Source: an uncultured Eubacteriales bacterium (lineage in GTDB: Bacteria; Bacillota; Clostridia; Oscillospirales; Acutalibacteraceae). From it: DNA of 30,469 nt. The position numbers and the translations under genes are program-made. Positions 29,646 to 30,469 of this stretch are shown here, in pieces (the first letter of the stretch is position 1; every line of letters starts with the position of its first letter). The notes below the pieces were generated by a model. That model was given only the letters and a program-made list of their open reading frames with translations. It had not been told where the DNA came from and did not search any database. Where the stretch lies: NCBI GenBank assembly GCA_934541115.1, contig CAKTDF010000023.1, positions 1 to 30,469 of the forward strand, read 5' to 3'.

Positions 29646-30179
29646 TTACAGAACTTTCTTTAGTTTTTTCAGAGCGCCGTTGATAGACTTGCATACTGCC
29701 TGATGTGAGCAACCTTCTTCTTCAGCAATTTCATAGGTGGTTTTATTGTCAAAGAAGTATTTGATAACCCTTTGCTTTTGCAAGGGCTTTAATGACGATA
29801 GGGCTTGACGAACCTTTTGGCATCGTTCATCAAAGAGCATTTCGGGAAAAGCATCCGCAATAAGTTCAGGGTGATGTGCCATAAGCAAATCATCGTCATA
29901 ATCAAAAGGTTCAATAGAGCGAACCGCTCTCATAAGGTGCTTCTTTTCGTTCCTTCTGTAATCATCACGAACTTCGCCAAAAGAGCGAGGAAGAACGATA
30001 AACGGTTTTAATGGGGCAATTTGCTCTGCATATTTGCCTTTCAATTCTTCTTCGGTCAGGTCGGTTATGATAATCCATTTCTCAACTCCTGTGTATTGTG
30101 GGTACTCATACTTCGTTTCGATAACCTCACAATCAATGTAAAATTGCTCGCTCTGAGCAGAAATATTAGTATTGTTCAT
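29646..30179 (-). CDS. Sigma-70 region-4-like protein of the integrative element
   Basis: In this 177-residue protein, the last 50 residues form a sigma region-4 helix-turn-helix: LSSLKPLQKQRVIKYFFDNK, then TTYEIAEEEGCSHQAVCKSI and ALKKLKKVL. The N-terminal 70 residues (YPQYTGVEKWIIITDLTEEE, then a segment reaching IVLPRSFGEV) are of a kind I associate with element-borne sigma-like proteins in clostridia. The middle (about 85-110, DYDDDLLMAHHPEL) is acidic. There is no clear region 2, so it may be an activator or a reduced sigma factor. AAGGAG is 8 bases before ATG 30179. It is the first visible gene of the element's minus-strand operon. Confidence 0.8.
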   Translation of the reverse strand: MNNTNISAQSEQFYIDCEVIETKYEYPQYTGVEKWIIITDLTEEELKGKYAEQIAPLKPFIVLPRSFGEVRDDYRRNEKKHLMRAVRSIEPFDYDDDLLMAHHPELIADAFPEMLFDERCQKVRQALSSLKPLQKQRVIKYFFDNKTTYEIAEEEGCSHQAVCKSINGALKKLKKVL

Positions 30180-30241
30180 TCCTTAATCTCCTTAAACTTT
30201 TTGAATTTTTGATTTTCAAAAGATGTGGAGATCAGGGATAT

Positions 30242-30262
30242 TTGGCAAGTAAACAATGCCAA
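30242..30262 (-). promoter_or_regulatory. Palindromic operator candidate upstream of the sigma-like gene
   Basis: TTGGCA (30242-30247) and TGCCAA (30257-30262) form 6-bp arms around 9 bases, 63 bp before the start codon of the sigma-like gene. Confidence 0.4.
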
Positions 30263-30279
30263 CGGTTTAATAAGAACAT

Positions 30280-30316
30280 AAAAAAGGCTTCCTTTCTGAT
30301 TTCTCAGCCGGAAGCC
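30280..30316 (-). terminator. Minus-strand terminator upstream of the sigma-like gene
   Basis: GGCTTCC (30286-30292) and GGAAGCC (30310-30316) pair with a 17-base loop, and on the minus strand a T-run follows (complement of 30280-30285). It would end a transcript coming from the right of the window. Confidence 0.75.
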
Positions 30317-30337
30317 CTTTCGTTTGTCTGCCAAATG

Positions 30338-30388
30338 AAAAAAGCCACCGGCAAGACAGAGTTAGCCTATGGCTATCTGTCTTGTCGG
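30338..30388 (-). terminator. Second, longer minus-strand hairpin with T-run
   Basis: CCGGCAAGACAGA (30348-30360) pairs with TCTGTCTTGTCGG (30376-30388), extended inside by TAGCC/GGCTA around a TAT loop. On the minus strand GGCTTTTTT follows. The two terminators in series suggest a gene ending beyond or near 30469; nothing codable is visible in 30317-30469. Confidence 0.7.
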
Positions 30389-30469
30389 CAGCCTCTCATA
30401 TTAGCGTTTAGCAGGTTTGGTTTAACATACCGATAGTTTTCAAAGCAACTGACCTGATAAGGAATTATG

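Overview
The window looks like part of the chromosome of a low-to-mid GC, spore-forming, Gram-positive anaerobe of the Clostridia, probably near Oscillospiraceae/Ruminococcaceae. The signs are strong AGGAGG-type ribosome binding sites, sigma-A-type promoters with 17-bp spacers, a YpeB sporulation/germination protein, a Firmicutes-type GalT, a YerC/TrpR-like regulator, and secreted lysine-rich proteins with fibronectin type III (FN3) modules. The taxonomy is inferred from gene content; no 16S or other marker gene is present.

Layout: 1-290 holds dispersed repeats and the galT promoter. 292-3427 carries galT and a secreted FN3 protein. 3430-3600 is a repeat patch next to a 56-codon minus-strand gene that is easy to miss. 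3839-6780 is a sigma factor plus a membrane-anchored beta-propeller protein, which looks like a sigma/sensor pair. 6834-9124 (minus) is mnmE followed by a pyridoxamine kinase gene, with a divergent corA and then ypeB. 11475-12442 (minus) is an anchored protein with two repeated domains and an acidic, aromatic tail. 12704-14442 is malQ with its own promoter and a leader of about 200 nt. 14472-15120 is a gene-free block of repeats bracketed by inverted heptad arrays. 15166-17513 is an aconitase-family hydratase. 17566-19680 is a YhhN membrane protein, a 25-residue amphipathic peptide gene and a secreted metallophosphoesterase. 19714-21442 (minus) is parA-parB. 21613-22251 (minus) is a TetR regulator with an operator-like promoter. 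22260-22639 is a YerC-type regulator. 22689-24649 (minus) is a D,D-carboxypeptidase with FN3 domains. 24851-26127 (minus) is an AAA/DUF4143 ATPase.

From about 26190 to the right edge lies one end of an integrative element. The 3' part of a tRNA (best read as tRNA-Arg with anticodon CCU) keeps its native terminator and is followed by a tyrosine integrase. Upstream of the integrase, on the same strand, are three small helix-turn-helix proteins of excisionase/AlpA type, a MazF-family toxin fused to a four-cysteine zinc-ribbon-like tail, and a sigma-70 region-4-like protein. The intact tRNA and the rest of the element should lie beyond the right edge.

The parts most worth a second look are the 25-residue peptide before the phosphoesterase, the 56-residue minus-strand gene, the sigma/beta-propeller pair, the MazF-zinc ribbon protein without a visible MazE, and the family of intergenic palindromes whose arms differ in sequence but stay complementary.
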